Notes: generated by a model not told the origin, from the sequence alone. 46,371 nt of DNA from an uncultured Alistipes sp. (GCA_900545315.1 UQYM01000019.1:1-46371); one strand, 5' to 3'. Shown: positions 27,717-36,811, counted from the stretch's first letter. Program-made: numbers and translations.

Positions 27717-27799
27717 TAAGGATAAAATAGGATTTTTTGAACAAAAAAGATGGACAATAAGACTTTAGAGGAGCCGGTTGAAATACAACCTTTGCAGAC

Positions 27800-28975
27800 A
27801 TGAAATCGATACAAAAATTTGTTTGGCTCCTTGGGTTGGGAAGTGTCCTTATTGATGCGAGTTATGCCGAAGAGACCCGTCCTCAAGCTTTTCAAGTCTG
27901 CACATCTGAGCAGGGAGCAGGTAAACTTCAGCCTGAATCGGGAAATGATCAGGTTCACGTTTGTCCGATCTTATCTGATACCTTGACATCAGATCAACCA
28001 TCCCCCATAGTTTCCCCCTCACTACACGACCAGGCCGTTTCATCCCATCAACCTATAAAGTTCATTGAAGACTCTGTTTCAAAACAAAGACACTCCACTC
28101 CACCCTCCACCTCCACTATAAGTACGGAAGAGACTGGACATGACACCACTGCCAATCTTCCCATAATAGATTCCATGCATCTGGACACCAACCAATTAAC
28201 CCGACGTCAAAAAAAGCTGCTGCAATTTCCAGACAACGATTCCATACGCGACCAAATCGATCACGATCCAGCCTTCGGAATCTATAAAGACAACTACTTT
28301 GTCACCGGCAGCAGCTTCAACGGAGGTGTCAACAAAAACAATTCCGATGCAAAATTCCAGATCAGCCTGCGCTATCGGCTGATTCAAGGAGTACTGCCCT
28401 ATAACACCTATCTCTTTATCTCCTATACCCAAAAATCGTTTTGGGACATCTACCGCAAATCGAAACCCTTTTCTGAAAATAACTATAACCCCACCATCGG
28501 TCTGGGTAACCTGATCTGCCGGCAGGGGAAAGCCGTAGGACTCGCCCTGCTACAATACGAACATGAATCAAACGGCAGAGACAGTATCTGGTCCCGCAGT
28601 TGGAACCGAATCAGCCTGATGGGACAGCTCTTTTTCACCAAAAACTGGGCTATGGAGGTTAAACTGTGGATTCCCCTGTCCCTCGAAGATAACCCCGACA
28701 TCGTCCGTTACAAAGGCTATGGGCTGGTCGCCGGCAGCTACATCAGCGATAACGATCGATTTCGGGTCTCGGCATGCATCACCAAACGCGGAGGATGGAA
28801 CCTCAACGCTAATACCGAACTCGAAGTGGCCTGGCAAGCCTGGCGCAAAATCAATCTGTTTCTCACTCTGCAATACTACAACGGCTTCGGCGAAGGAATG
28901 CTGCACTACAACAAATACCGCAATATGTTCCGAATCGGCCTGGCCATCAAACCCCGGCATATCAGTATTTTTTAG
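27800..28975 (+). CDS. pldA: Outer-membrane phospholipase A (OMPLA) with N-terminal extension
   Basis: 391 residues. A signal peptide probably ends after ASYA (residue 23). Residues about 25-145 are a Ser/Thr/Pro/His-rich, probably disordered extension. The C-terminal 240 residues form the OMPLA beta-barrel. The catalytic set is complete: His255 and Ser257 in EHESNG, Asn269 in SRSWNR, with the same spacing as E. coli H142, S144 and N156; Ser265 matches the calcium-site S152. The enzyme would hydrolyse phospholipids that reach the outer leaflet, giving lysolipids and fatty acids. E. coli OMPLA lacks the long extension. Divergent from the araC-type regulator gene, with 137 bp between. Confidence 0.92.
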   Translation: MKSIQKFVWLLGLGSVLIDASYAEETRPQAFQVCTSEQGAGKLQPESGNDQVHVCPILSDTLTSDQPSPIVSPSLHDQAVSSHQPIKFIEDSVSKQRHSTPPSTSTISTEETGHDTTANLPIIDSMHLDTNQLTRRQKKLLQFPDNDSIRDQIDHDPAFGIYKDNYFVTGSSFNGGVNKNNSDAKFQISLRYRLIQGVLPYNTYLFISYTQKSFWDIYRKSKPFSENNYNPTIGLGNLICRQGKAVGLALLQYEHESNGRDSIWSRSWNRISLMGQLFFTKNWAMEVKLWIPLSLEDNPDIVRYKGYGLVAGSYISDNDRFRVSACITKRGGWNLNANTELEVAWQAWRKINLFLTLQYYNGFGEGMLHYNKYRNMFRIGLAIKPRHISIF

Positions 28976-29290
28976 GACAACTCTGTCGGCGCGACGGTTG
29001 CATCCGTTTCACTTCCCCAGGATCAGACCGCATAAAACCGAAAGTACAATCGTCGATTTATTTCCCGGGCAAAAATTGGGATCCTTCAGCACCCAGCCGG
29101 AGCAGGGCGAGACTTAAGAGCTCTCTGTTCACCTACCTCTCATCTCATCCGAGATGCGCTCAACCGGATCGCACAACCTTCCTTTCGCCACGCTCCCTTT
29201 CAGCAAAGCAGAGATCACGACGCTATCCGAAACCGTACTGAACCTGTGATCTCTTTCGATTCTATAACTCCAGGCCGACCAATAAAACAT
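28976..29290. other. Intergenic region, nothing recognised
   Basis: About 315 bp between pldA and the deacylase gene. No convincing frame, RNA gene or terminator hairpin was found. Confidence 0.45.
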
Positions 29291-29298
29291 TATCTTTG
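29291..29298 (+). promoter_or_regulatory. Predicted -7 box of the YbaK-type gene
   Basis: TATCTTTG fits TAnnTTTG and lies 18 bp before the ATG at 29317. No clear -33 element is visible. Confidence 0.45.
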
Positions 29299-29316
29299 CA
29301 GAAACAAGCTACACAC

Positions 29317-29811
29317 ATGGAAGATCGCAAACAAAAAGTTTTTGACTACCTAGATCAGGCCGGCATCCCGTACGAATGGTACGAACATCCCGAAGCCCCT
29401 ACCATCGAAATTGCGCGCCAATACTGGCGTAACGATGGCTCAAAACATTGTAAAAACCTCTTTTTCCGCAACCACAAGGGGAATCGACACTATCTGGTCG
29501 TATTCGATTGCGACCAGCAAATGGCTATCCACGACCTCGAACATCGTCTGCATCAGGGAAAACTCTCCTTTGCCTCCGAGCAACGCATGGACCGCTACCT
29601 CGGACTGCGCCCCGGATCCGTTTCTCCATTCGGATTGATCAACGATACCGAAAACCATGTCCATCTGTTTTTGGACAGCACCCTGAAAGATCAGCCCTCA
29701 CTGAGCTTTCACCCCAATGACAATACAGCGACCGTAGTGATCTCCCGTGAAGCGTTCCAACGCTTTCTCGACATCTGCGGCAACAGTTACGAATATATCG
29801 ACCTCTACTGA
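29317..29811 (+). CDS. YbaK/ProX-type aminoacyl-tRNA deacylase
   Basis: 164 residues from ATG at 29317; a TTG start at 29296 would fall inside the promoter. The whole protein is a YbaK/EbsC domain: FDYLDQAGIPYEWYEHPEAPTIE, the conserved lysine region CKNLFFRNHKGNRHYLVVFD, and the glycine-rich GLRPGSVSPFGLINDTE loop. The closest resemblance is to the free-standing ProXp/PrdX group, which removes Ala or other wrong amino acids from tRNA-Pro. Action in the cytoplasm is expected. It appears to be a single-gene unit; adenine deaminase starts 307 bp later. Confidence 0.88.
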   Translation: MEDRKQKVFDYLDQAGIPYEWYEHPEAPTIEIARQYWRNDGSKHCKNLFFRNHKGNRHYLVVFDCDQQMAIHDLEHRLHQGKLSFASEQRMDRYLGLRPGSVSPFGLINDTENHVHLFLDSTLKDQPSLSFHPNDNTATVVISREAFQRFLDICGNSYEYIDLY

Positions 29812-30118
29812 TTCGCTCTCCGGAAGATCTGGTACCGCCATTACAGATTGGTCGGCTACAGGGGAGTTGTGAAGAAATATAGAGACTTCGAAAAGCTCAG
29901 AACTCACTATCTACACGCTACTTGTCAGCTCATATTCGTAGGGACGCAGAAGGTTGTACCTCACAATATTTTCATATTGGCATCCGTAATAAAAGGAGAG
30001 CACCCACGGACAGGCTCAGCAAAAGGTCTGACACACAAAAAATTTGTAGCACAAAGTCCGTTGCCCCAATATAACAGGATGGATAGGGCTGCACTCCATC
30101 CTCAACAAAACGACGCTT
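29812..30118 (+). other. Leader region of adenine deaminase with a small hairpin
   Basis: AGGATGGA (30076-30083) and TCCATCCT (30095-30102) form an 8-bp stem with an 11-nt loop, 16 bp before the ade ATG. I do not recognise a purine riboswitch here: the conserved purine aptamer core was not found. The remainder of the gap shows nothing clear. Confidence 0.35.
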
Positions 30119-31798
30119 ATGGCTTCTGACAATTTATCTAAAGACATACTGTTAACCGGCGGTTTTGTGGTCGATGGCGAAACAAAATCGATATATCGGG
30201 CTGACCTCCTAATCCGTGACGGACAAATCGCCCGGATCGATCAAGAGATCCCCGTAAACAATGAGCAAGAGGTCCAGATCATCAACTGCACCGACCAAAT
30301 TATTACCGCCGGATTTGTCGATGCTCATGTCCATATCGAATCGAGTATGGTGCTGCCACAAACGTTTGGCGAGGCAGTCCTTCCTCACGGAACCACCACG
30401 GTGATCACCGATCCGCACGAAGTGGTCAACGTAGCCGGAACCCAGGGATTGCGCGAATTTCTCGCAGAGGCCGCCGCTGCACCAATTGACATCTTTACAG
30501 TGGTTCCCTCGAGTGTGCCGGCCACCCCACTGGATACAAACGGTGCAGGTCAGTTCTTGGCTGCAGAGATGCAAGAGTTTGCCGACCGTCCGGATATTGT
30601 CGGACTGGGTGAGGTGATGTGCTATTACGACGTTGCCGAAAAACAGCCCGAAATCATGGACAAAATAGCCCTTTTCCGCTCCCGGCATAAAACCATCGAT
30701 GGCCACACCTCCGGCATGCCGGATGAACTGCTCGAAGCCTATGTGGCGGCTGGCGTTCAAAACGATCACGAATGTTGCGACTGCGAAGCCCTGCTGAAAC
30801 GCTATCAACACGGAATCAATATCTACATCCGTGAAGGCAGCGCTGCCCGTAATGCTCGGGAGCTGCTCAGCTGCGTCAAAAAGCATCGGCTCGACACCGC
30901 ACGTTTTGCCTTTTGTACCGACGACAAACACCTTTCGGCAATCGCCTCCGAAGGGCATATCTCCTACATTGTCCGGATGGCTCGGTCAATGGGATTCAGT
31001 TGGGGCGATGTGGCCCGTATGGCCTCCTACAACCCCTGTCGGTTCTACCACCTACCCCAACGTGGCAATATTCAGGAAGGCTACAAAGCCGATATCGTGA
31101 TCACCGATGACCTGTGTAACACCATAAAATGGGTTCTCAAAGATGGACAAATCGTGGCTCAGGACAACAAACTGCTCCCAACCGCAAACACCGCTCAGAG
31201 TGCCCACCGAAAATTCGCCAATACCATCCGTTTCCGAGAATTGAGGCCCGAAGACTTTACCCTGCCCGACAACCGCCGGCACACAGCACTCGCATTGGTG
31301 GAAGGACAACTGCTGACCCGCAAGATCCACCCCTCCCCGGCAGAACAACAGCACATGACCCTCCTGGCCAATATCGAACGTCATGGTAAAAACGGCAATA
31401 TCGCCCTCTGTCTGATGGATGGCTACGGAATCAAAAACGGAGCGGTGGCAACCAGTGTTTCACACGACTCCCACAACGTCATCTGCGCCGGGGACAACCC
31501 CTCCGACATGGCTGTTGCGTGCAACCGGCTAAAAGAGATCGGCGGTGGGTATGTCGTCGCATCCAACGGAAAAATTCTCGGCGAAGTGGCCCTGCCGGCC
31601 TATGGCCTGATGTCCGACCAAGAGGCCTCAACCACCACCGAACAGATTCACCACCTGGAGACAACACTCCACGCCCTCGGAGTCCGCAAGACAATCGACC
31701 TCGTCAACTTAACCTTTGTCGCGCTGCCGGTCATTCCTTCGATTCGACTGCTCGACACCGGGCTCTACGATGTCGATGAACGAAAATTTATTGATTAG
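30119..31798 (+). CDS. ade: Adenine deaminase
   Basis: 559 residues of the amidohydrolase superfamily. Metal and catalytic motifs in order are DAHVHIESS (about 68-76), TTVITDPHEVVNVAG, GLGEVMCYYDV, DGHTSGM, and FCTDDKHLSAI. The C-terminal third is the adenine-deaminase C domain (IERHGKNGNIALCLMDGYG and VCAGDNPSDMAVACNRL). It converts adenine to hypoxanthine and ammonia for purine salvage in the cytoplasm. Length and domain order agree with Ade of B. subtilis and E. coli. It appears to be a single-gene unit ending at a convergent terminator. Confidence 0.95.
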   Translation: MASDNLSKDILLTGGFVVDGETKSIYRADLLIRDGQIARIDQEIPVNNEQEVQIINCTDQIITAGFVDAHVHIESSMVLPQTFGEAVLPHGTTTVITDPHEVVNVAGTQGLREFLAEAAAAPIDIFTVVPSSVPATPLDTNGAGQFLAAEMQEFADRPDIVGLGEVMCYYDVAEKQPEIMDKIALFRSRHKTIDGHTSGMPDELLEAYVAAGVQNDHECCDCEALLKRYQHGINIYIREGSAARNARELLSCVKKHRLDTARFAFCTDDKHLSAIASEGHISYIVRMARSMGFSWGDVARMASYNPCRFYHLPQRGNIQEGYKADIVITDDLCNTIKWVLKDGQIVAQDNKLLPTANTAQSAHRKFANTIRFRELRPEDFTLPDNRRHTALALVEGQLLTRKIHPSPAEQQHMTLLANIERHGKNGNIALCLMDGYGIKNGAVATSVSHDSHNVICAGDNPSDMAVACNRLKEIGGGYVVASNGKILGEVALPAYGLMSDQEASTTTEQIHHLETTLHALGVRKTIDLVNLTFVALPVIPSIRLLDTGLYDVDERKFID

Positions 31799-31917
31799 GC
31801 CATAGTGCTTTCTGCTGCCTCTTCATCGCGGCAAAAACACTCATAGGATTGGGTTCAGCTGACGGTGCAGGTCAATAACGCTATGATGTTATCCCACCAC
31901 AGCTATCCTCCCCCAAA

Positions 31918-31963
31918 AATAAAGCACCTCGAATACCGGACTGGGTATTCGAGGTGCTTTATT
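31918..31963. terminator. Bidirectional terminator between ade and the Ntn hydrolase gene
   Basis: A perfect 20-bp stem (31918-31937 with 31944-31963), 6-nt loop, with A-rich 5' and T-rich 3' flanks, so it can end both convergent transcripts. Confidence 0.9.
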
Positions 31964-32012
31964 AATTTAAAAGGTTGTTCCCAAATAAGGGAATTGCGCC
32001 ACAGTGCCTGCC

Positions 32013-33122
32013 TTATCGTTTACTGGACTGTTTGATCGTAATCATCTCTATGGGTTGTTGCTGAACGGCATCGAGCGGCTGGCTCCGATAGGTGACCTTA
32101 CCAAAATCGATAGTCGACAGATCGATGCAACGTACCGCACTGTTATACATCGTATTGTAATAGATAGCCCGATGGGTCATATCGGCAACGGCCGTCCATT
32201 GGGTTGCGCTGGGGATGTCGGTAGGCTTTTGGCCGGCCGCAAACTCAATGCCGATCGGAATCTCAAAACTGCTCAAAATACGGAAGGTCTGCATCACCGC
32301 TTCCCGAGAAGTAGGCAAAACGGGAGCTGTCGCCTGATAAAACGCGGCACGTACAAAACGTGACGGCGGTGTGACATCACCCGGCAAGCCGAGAAATCCA
32401 CTTCCGGCACCGAATGGAGAGAGACGCAAACTATCGAGTTGCAGCGATTCGGCCGAACCGGAACGCAAATTGACATAATTATTCAGATTGGTCAACTGCC
32501 ACTCCAATCCGGGCGAATTGGTCAGTACCCCCAACTTATTCTCATAAAAACGGGGCTCTCCTCCAATAATTTCCAATACGATTTGACGTCCCGAGGGATC
32601 CGAGAATCGCCAATGAACGGTCGAGGCCCGGGGATCGATCGCGACAACTCGTACTCCGCGAATCGCCGGTTCCACCTCATCCACCGTTGCACATTGGCCC
32701 AGAATCCAGGATACCAGTTGCAAATCGGTGATGGTTACTGCCTTTTTTGTCGAATCGTATGCCGGGTATTCGCCATATGCCGGAAAATAGAAAAGGCCTG
32801 CCGAAAATCCCTTTTCGTTAATTCCTTCTGCAACAAAGGCCTCATTTTCGACCGACAAACCGACATAACCGTAACGTGCTTTGAAAGTCATGCCTTTCCC
32901 TCCATCCGGGAGGAAAGAGCACTGTTCGTATCCACGGGGGACAATAGCGTAACGGCTATGCAGGTTGGTTCCGCCCCATTCGATGGTACGTCCTACGATA
33001 CGGGTTCCATCGGCTGCATGTTGAGTAATACCGGTACAAGCCCGTCCGGGTGAGGCTGACCAAAGTGCTGCCACAGCCGCCACCAGAACCAAAATACGCT
33101 CTCTATTCATAGCTATATTCAT
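32013..33122 (-). CDS. Choloylglycine hydrolase/penicillin V acylase-family Ntn hydrolase
   Basis: 369 residues; ATG at 33110 is an alternative start. A signal peptide ends at GRA, exposing Cys29 (ACTGI), the N-terminal nucleophile. Other active-site positions are visible: Arg in RTIEW, Asn in GINEKGFSAGLFYFP, Asn in LTNSPGLEWQL and Arg in PPSRFVRAAF. The position that is Asp in typical bile salt hydrolases (RxxDW) is Glu here. It should cleave an amide in the periplasm or outside the cell. Conjugated bile acids, penicillin V and N-acyl homoserine lactones are known substrates in the family; which applies cannot be told. Single gene on the minus strand. Confidence 0.88.
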   Translation of the reverse strand: MNIAMNRERILVLVAAVAALWSASPGRACTGITQHAADGTRIVGRTIEWGGTNLHSRYAIVPRGYEQCSFLPDGGKGMTFKARYGYVGLSVENEAFVAEGINEKGFSAGLFYFPAYGEYPAYDSTKKAVTITDLQLVSWILGQCATVDEVEPAIRGVRVVAIDPRASTVHWRFSDPSGRQIVLEIIGGEPRFYENKLGVLTNSPGLEWQLTNLNNYVNLRSGSAESLQLDSLRLSPFGAGSGFLGLPGDVTPPSRFVRAAFYQATAPVLPTSREAVMQTFRILSSFEIPIGIEFAAGQKPTDIPSATQWTAVADMTHRAIYYNTMYNSAVRCIDLSTIDFGKVTYRSQPLDAVQQQPIEMITIKQSSKR

Positions 33123-33315
33123 TTAATGATACTGTTCGAGAAAACTGTCAATTATTCTGCCAAACTATTTTAGTGGGCATAAACACCTTCATGCTGCATG
33201 ACATACAATATGTTTAGGTTGCGGGTGCGCGCCCGGCAATCCCTCAACAGAGACCGATTGCCTGTGTTACATTAGTGGCGAGTTATTCGCCTGCCGTCTA
33301 TCATGAACGTTACGC

Positions 33316-33654
33316 CTATTCCCATAAATATTTTGTGGGTACAATAATCGTATCGCGACAAATCACTTGTCCCAAATAGGGATAGTACGATTTGTATTTG
33401 GAGCATGGCTCCGGATCATAATACCAAAGCCTCGGAACTGGTTTCATGCTTGTGGTATATAATGGCGGTTCCGGAATCTTGTCTGCTGATATCCAATTGA
33501 CTCGGGGAGGAAAGTAAGGAGGGGAAGCTTTGTAATGGAGCATAGCTAACCCTCGCGGACACCTAAACAGCAGATTTTTTTTCCTGGCAACCACCATAAA
33601 ACACATCCCGACTCCAAGAGGAAACACGATGCCACACACGACGTAGCGTAACAC
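33316..33654 (-). CDS. Small hypothetical membrane-anchored protein
   Basis: Not recognised. The frame opens with GTG at 33654 (ATG alternatives lie 16 and 19 codons later) and encodes up to 112 residues. The first 22 residues are hydrophobic (YVVCGIVFPLGVGMCFMVV) and are followed by RKK, like a membrane anchor with the C-terminus outside or inside undecided. The rest is rich in Pro and Tyr (PPYFPPRVNW, RLWYYDPEPCSKYKSYYPYLG). The composition is protein-like, but no start with a good ribosome site is visible, so it may be a chance frame. Confidence 0.35.
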   Translation of the reverse strand: MLRYVVCGIVFPLGVGMCFMVVARKKNLLFRCPRGLAMLHYKASPPYFPPRVNWISADKIPEPPLYTTSMKPVPRLWYYDPEPCSKYKSYYPYLGQVICRDTIIVPTKYLWE

Positions 33655-33974
33655 CTCTACTCACACAAGCCATCCAGCACACTTATGAAATTCTTTTTGT
33701 TTTGGGAAAAACTACACCGTATTCCGAACGTTCATTCAACACCCTGCATCAAGATACGCATTTATTTTCACTGAAATAACAATACCTGCATCGAATTTTA
33801 TCTTAACATTCCTCGGATCTCAAACACATTTCATCCGTTCACTTGCACCTTTCCGGCCAATCCGGTCAAAAAAACTTGCCTCAAATGCAGGAGTTTTCAT
33901 TTACTATTTATTCCTTTGCAGTCAAAATAACCGTTATTTTGCCCCAAACGGCGTTTCCTTACGGGCAACTCTTG
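33655..33974. other. Intergenic region upstream of lutA
   Basis: A+T-rich stretch without a supported gene. TTCCTTTG near 33911 is a weak -7-like match. No strong hairpin was noticed. Confidence 0.35.
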
Positions 33975-33994
33975 TTTACGGAATTTTACGGAAT
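33975..33994 (+). repeat. 10-bp tandem repeat touching the lutA start codon
   Basis: TTTACGGAAT occurs twice without a gap (33975-33984, 33985-33994), and the lutA ATG starts at the next base. The repeat length is one DNA helical turn. There is no Shine-Dalgarno site, so this replaces the ribosome-binding region. Confidence 0.7.
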
Positions 33995-34738
33995 ATGAAG
34001 ATCGGATTATTCATCCCCTGTTACATTAACGCCATCTATCCCCAGGTGGGAAAGGCCTCCTATGAATTGCTCACAAAACTGGGCTGTGACGTAGAGTACC
34101 CCTTAGACCAAACCTGCTGCGGACAACCTATGGCTAATGCCGGTTTCGAAACCGATGCTCGCAATTTGGCTGAAAAGATGAATGAAATGTTCGCCCAATA
34201 TGACTATGTTGTCGGGCCATCAGCCAGCTGTGTCGTTTTTGTACGCGAAAGCTATCCAAAACTACTACCCGACCAGCACGCTCAACATGCCTGCATCGAC
34301 TCCCGCATCTGGGAAATTTGTGAATTCATTCACGATATCATCCGCCCAGATAAGCTCGATGCCCGATTCCCACACAAAGTCAGCATTCACAACTCTTGCC
34401 ACGGAGTGCGTAAAATGGGACTCTCCTCCCCCAGCGAGCTGAATGTCCCCTACTTCTCCAAACTGCGTGATCTGCTCTCCAAAGTCGAAGGTATTCAGAT
34501 TGCTGAACCCTCGCACCGAGATGAGTGCTGCGGATTCGGAGGCATGTTCTCGGTCGAAGAGAATGCCGTCTCCGTCTGCATGGGCCGCGATAAGGTGCAT
34601 GACCACATGCAGACCGGAGCCCAATACATTACCGGTGCCGATGCCTCGTGTCTGATGCACATGCAAGGCGTGATCGACCACGACCATCTGCCCATTAAAA
34701 CCATTCACGCCGTCGAAATTCTCAATTCGCGATCATGA
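33995..34738 (+). CDS. lutA: L-lactate oxidation protein LutA (CCG-domain Fe-S subunit)
   Basis: 247 residues. Two CCG-type cysteine-rich motifs, CCGQPMANAGF (about 46-56) and CCGFGGMFSV (about 178-187), are the signature of LutA/GlcF/HdrD-type subunits that bind an Fe-S cluster. A further conserved stretch is SIHNSCHGVRKMG. With LutB and LutC it forms a lactate-oxidising complex giving pyruvate, as shown for B. subtilis lutABC. It is first in the operon, and its stop overlaps the lutB ATG (ATGA). Confidence 0.93.
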   Translation: MKIGLFIPCYINAIYPQVGKASYELLTKLGCDVEYPLDQTCCGQPMANAGFETDARNLAEKMNEMFAQYDYVVGPSASCVVFVRESYPKLLPDQHAQHACIDSRIWEICEFIHDIIRPDKLDARFPHKVSIHNSCHGVRKMGLSSPSELNVPYFSKLRDLLSKVEGIQIAEPSHRDECCGFGGMFSVEENAVSVCMGRDKVHDHMQTGAQYITGADASCLMHMQGVIDHDHLPIKTIHAVEILNSRS

Positions 34739-36099
34739 GTTTCCATTCCAAAGCTGCCGCCCGTTTTTTGGCTGATAAGGAACGCACGGCATGGCATAAC
34801 AAAGCCCTGTATGCGGTACGTGAAAAGCGTGACCGCATGGCCCAATCCGTCCCCGAATGGGAGACCCTACGTCAACTATCCTCCGAAATCAAACTCCATA
34901 CGCTGAGCCATCTGGGCCACTACCTCGAAGAGTTCGAACGCAACGCCACAGCCAACGGCATGGTGGTGCATTGGGCTGAGGATGCACAGCAGATGAACCA
35001 AACCGTACTGGAGTTGATCCGCAACCACGGAGGGACCAATCTGATCAAAAGCAAATCGATGCTCTCCGAAGAGTGTGGATTGACCCCCTTTTTGCAACAA
35101 GAAGGCATCGATGCGGTGGAGAGCGATCTCGGCGAAAGAATCATGCAGCTGCTGCATCTGCCACCCAGCCATATCGTACTGCCGGCGATCGGGGTGCGGC
35201 GTGAAGAGGTCGGCGAACTGTTCGAACGCAACTTTGGCACCGAACACGGCAATAGCGACCCAACCTATCTGACCCACGAGGCACGCCACCAATTGCGGCC
35301 GAAATTCCTTCAGGCAGACGTCTCGATGACCGGCGTAAACTTCGCCATCGCCTCAACCGGCGCACTGGCCGTCTGCACCAACGAGGGGAATGCCGATATG
35401 GGAACCTCGTTCTGCGACCTGCACATCGCCATTATGGGACTTGAAAAGGTGATCCCCGATATGAAGGCTTTAGGAGTCTTTACCCGACTGCTGGCCCGCT
35501 CCGGCACCGGTCAACCGATCACCACCTACACCTCCCTCTACCGCAAACCGGAGCCCGGAAAACAGATTCACGTCATCATTGTTGACAACGGACGTTCGGA
35601 ATGGTTGGCCAACGAAGCACACCGCAATATGCTCAAGTGCCTGCGTTGTGGAGCCTGCATGAATACCTGCCCGGTCTATCGTCGTTCCGGAGGTTACTCC
35701 TACTCCTACTTCATTCCCGGTCCGCTGGGAATCAATCTCGGCATGCTCCGCTCACCCAAACTGTATCACGGCAACATGTCGGCCTGCACACTCTGCTACT
35801 CCTGTTCACAGGTCTGCCCGGCCAAGATCGACCTCGGAGAACAGATCTATGCCTGGAGACAGGAGTTGGGTCCAAACCGTCTGGCAGATCCAAGCAAACA
35901 ATGGATGAGTAGAGGGCTACGCTTCGTTATGGAGGATCGAAACCGCTTTTATGGAGGCATTGCTGTGGCTCGCACTGCAGAGAAGCTTCCGCACTTCGTA
36001 CTGAATAACTGTTTCAATCCGTGGAGTGCTCCGGGTCGGGATCTGCCCCACTTTGCATCGGCCACATTCAACGCCCAATGGAAAAGAGAGAAAAAATGA
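34735..36099 (+). CDS. lutB: L-lactate oxidation Fe-S protein LutB
   Basis: 454 residues. The N-terminal two thirds form a LUD domain (TNLIKSKSMLSEECGLTPFL, FAIASTGALAVCTNEGN). Two [4Fe-4S] ferredoxin-type motifs follow, CLRCGACMNTCPVY and CTLCYSCSQVCPAKIDLGEQ, then a short C-terminal DUF3390-like part. Electrons from lactate should pass through these clusters to a membrane or soluble carrier. It overlaps lutA and lutC by 4 bp on each side, indicating coupled translation. Confidence 0.95.
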   Translation: MSFHSKAAARFLADKERTAWHNKALYAVREKRDRMAQSVPEWETLRQLSSEIKLHTLSHLGHYLEEFERNATANGMVVHWAEDAQQMNQTVLELIRNHGGTNLIKSKSMLSEECGLTPFLQQEGIDAVESDLGERIMQLLHLPPSHIVLPAIGVRREEVGELFERNFGTEHGNSDPTYLTHEARHQLRPKFLQADVSMTGVNFAIASTGALAVCTNEGNADMGTSFCDLHIAIMGLEKVIPDMKALGVFTRLLARSGTGQPITTYTSLYRKPEPGKQIHVIIVDNGRSEWLANEAHRNMLKCLRCGACMNTCPVYRRSGGYSYSYFIPGPLGINLGMLRSPKLYHGNMSACTLCYSCSQVCPAKIDLGEQIYAWRQELGPNRLADPSKQWMSRGLRFVMEDRNRFYGGIAVARTAEKLPHFVLNNCFNPWSAPGRDLPHFASATFNAQWKREKK

Positions 36100-36677
36100 G
36101 CAGCAAAGAGAATATTTTAAAACGGCTTGCCGCAACCGCTATGCCGGAATTTGCCTACCCGGAATTCAACTTTACGCCACAGCATTTCGATAATGCCGTC
36201 GAGGTCTTTGCCCAAAGACTGGAGGCAGGCGGTGGAAAATTTGTTCAAATGCATCCGGGTGAAAGTTTAGATGATGTGATTCGCCGCTGCTATCCGCAAG
36301 CCCGTACCATCGCCTCACCGTTGGAAGAGGTGACACTGGCCACTCTGCACCCCGATCAGGTAGAGGATCCTCGTCAATTGGTTGATATTGATTTGGGAGT
36401 TGTTGCGGGCCATTTTGGCGTTGCGGAGAATGGTGCGGTTTGGATCACGCAGGACACGCGCCACAAAGCGCTCTATTTTGGCACCACAGCCTTGATAATC
36501 GTCATTCCTCAAGGCGCCGTGGTCTCCACCATGCACGAGGCGACACTCCGTCCCGAAACCGAAAATTTCGGATACGGCTGCTATATTTCCGGTCCCTCGA
36601 AAACAGCAGACATCGAACAGGCTCTGGTATTCGGGGCTCATGGTCCCATGTCGGTAACCGTAGTGATGCGCAACTAA
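36096..36677 (+). CDS. lutC: Lactate utilization protein LutC (LUD domain)
   Basis: 193 residues from ATG at 36096, overlapping the lutB stop. In-frame upstream codons to 36021 lie inside lutB and are not the start. The LUD-type core is seen in VAGHFGVAENGAVWITQDTR and HGPMSVTVVMRN. LutC is the third component needed for lactate use in B. subtilis. The operon ends at the hairpin at 36812-36857. Confidence 0.92.
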   Translation: MSSKENILKRLAATAMPEFAYPEFNFTPQHFDNAVEVFAQRLEAGGGKFVQMHPGESLDDVIRRCYPQARTIASPLEEVTLATLHPDQVEDPRQLVDIDLGVVAGHFGVAENGAVWITQDTRHKALYFGTTALIIVIPQGAVVSTMHEATLRPETENFGYGCYISGPSKTADIEQALVFGAHGPMSVTVVMRN

Positions 36678-36811
36678 TCGCACAAAAATCGGCACTGCAG
36701 CGTTCAACGGCCAGCGCCACCCAAGCGCGAAGAGCGGCGCCCAAATTTCCCCATACGATCACCTGCAACACAGCCACAAAGGAAGCTCGGTTCGGCGCAG
36801 TCCAGCCATCC

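Noticed and set aside
30076..30102. Purine riboswitch before adenine deaminase
   Set aside because: Only one 8-bp hairpin is present; the three-way junction and conserved core of purine riboswitches were not seen.
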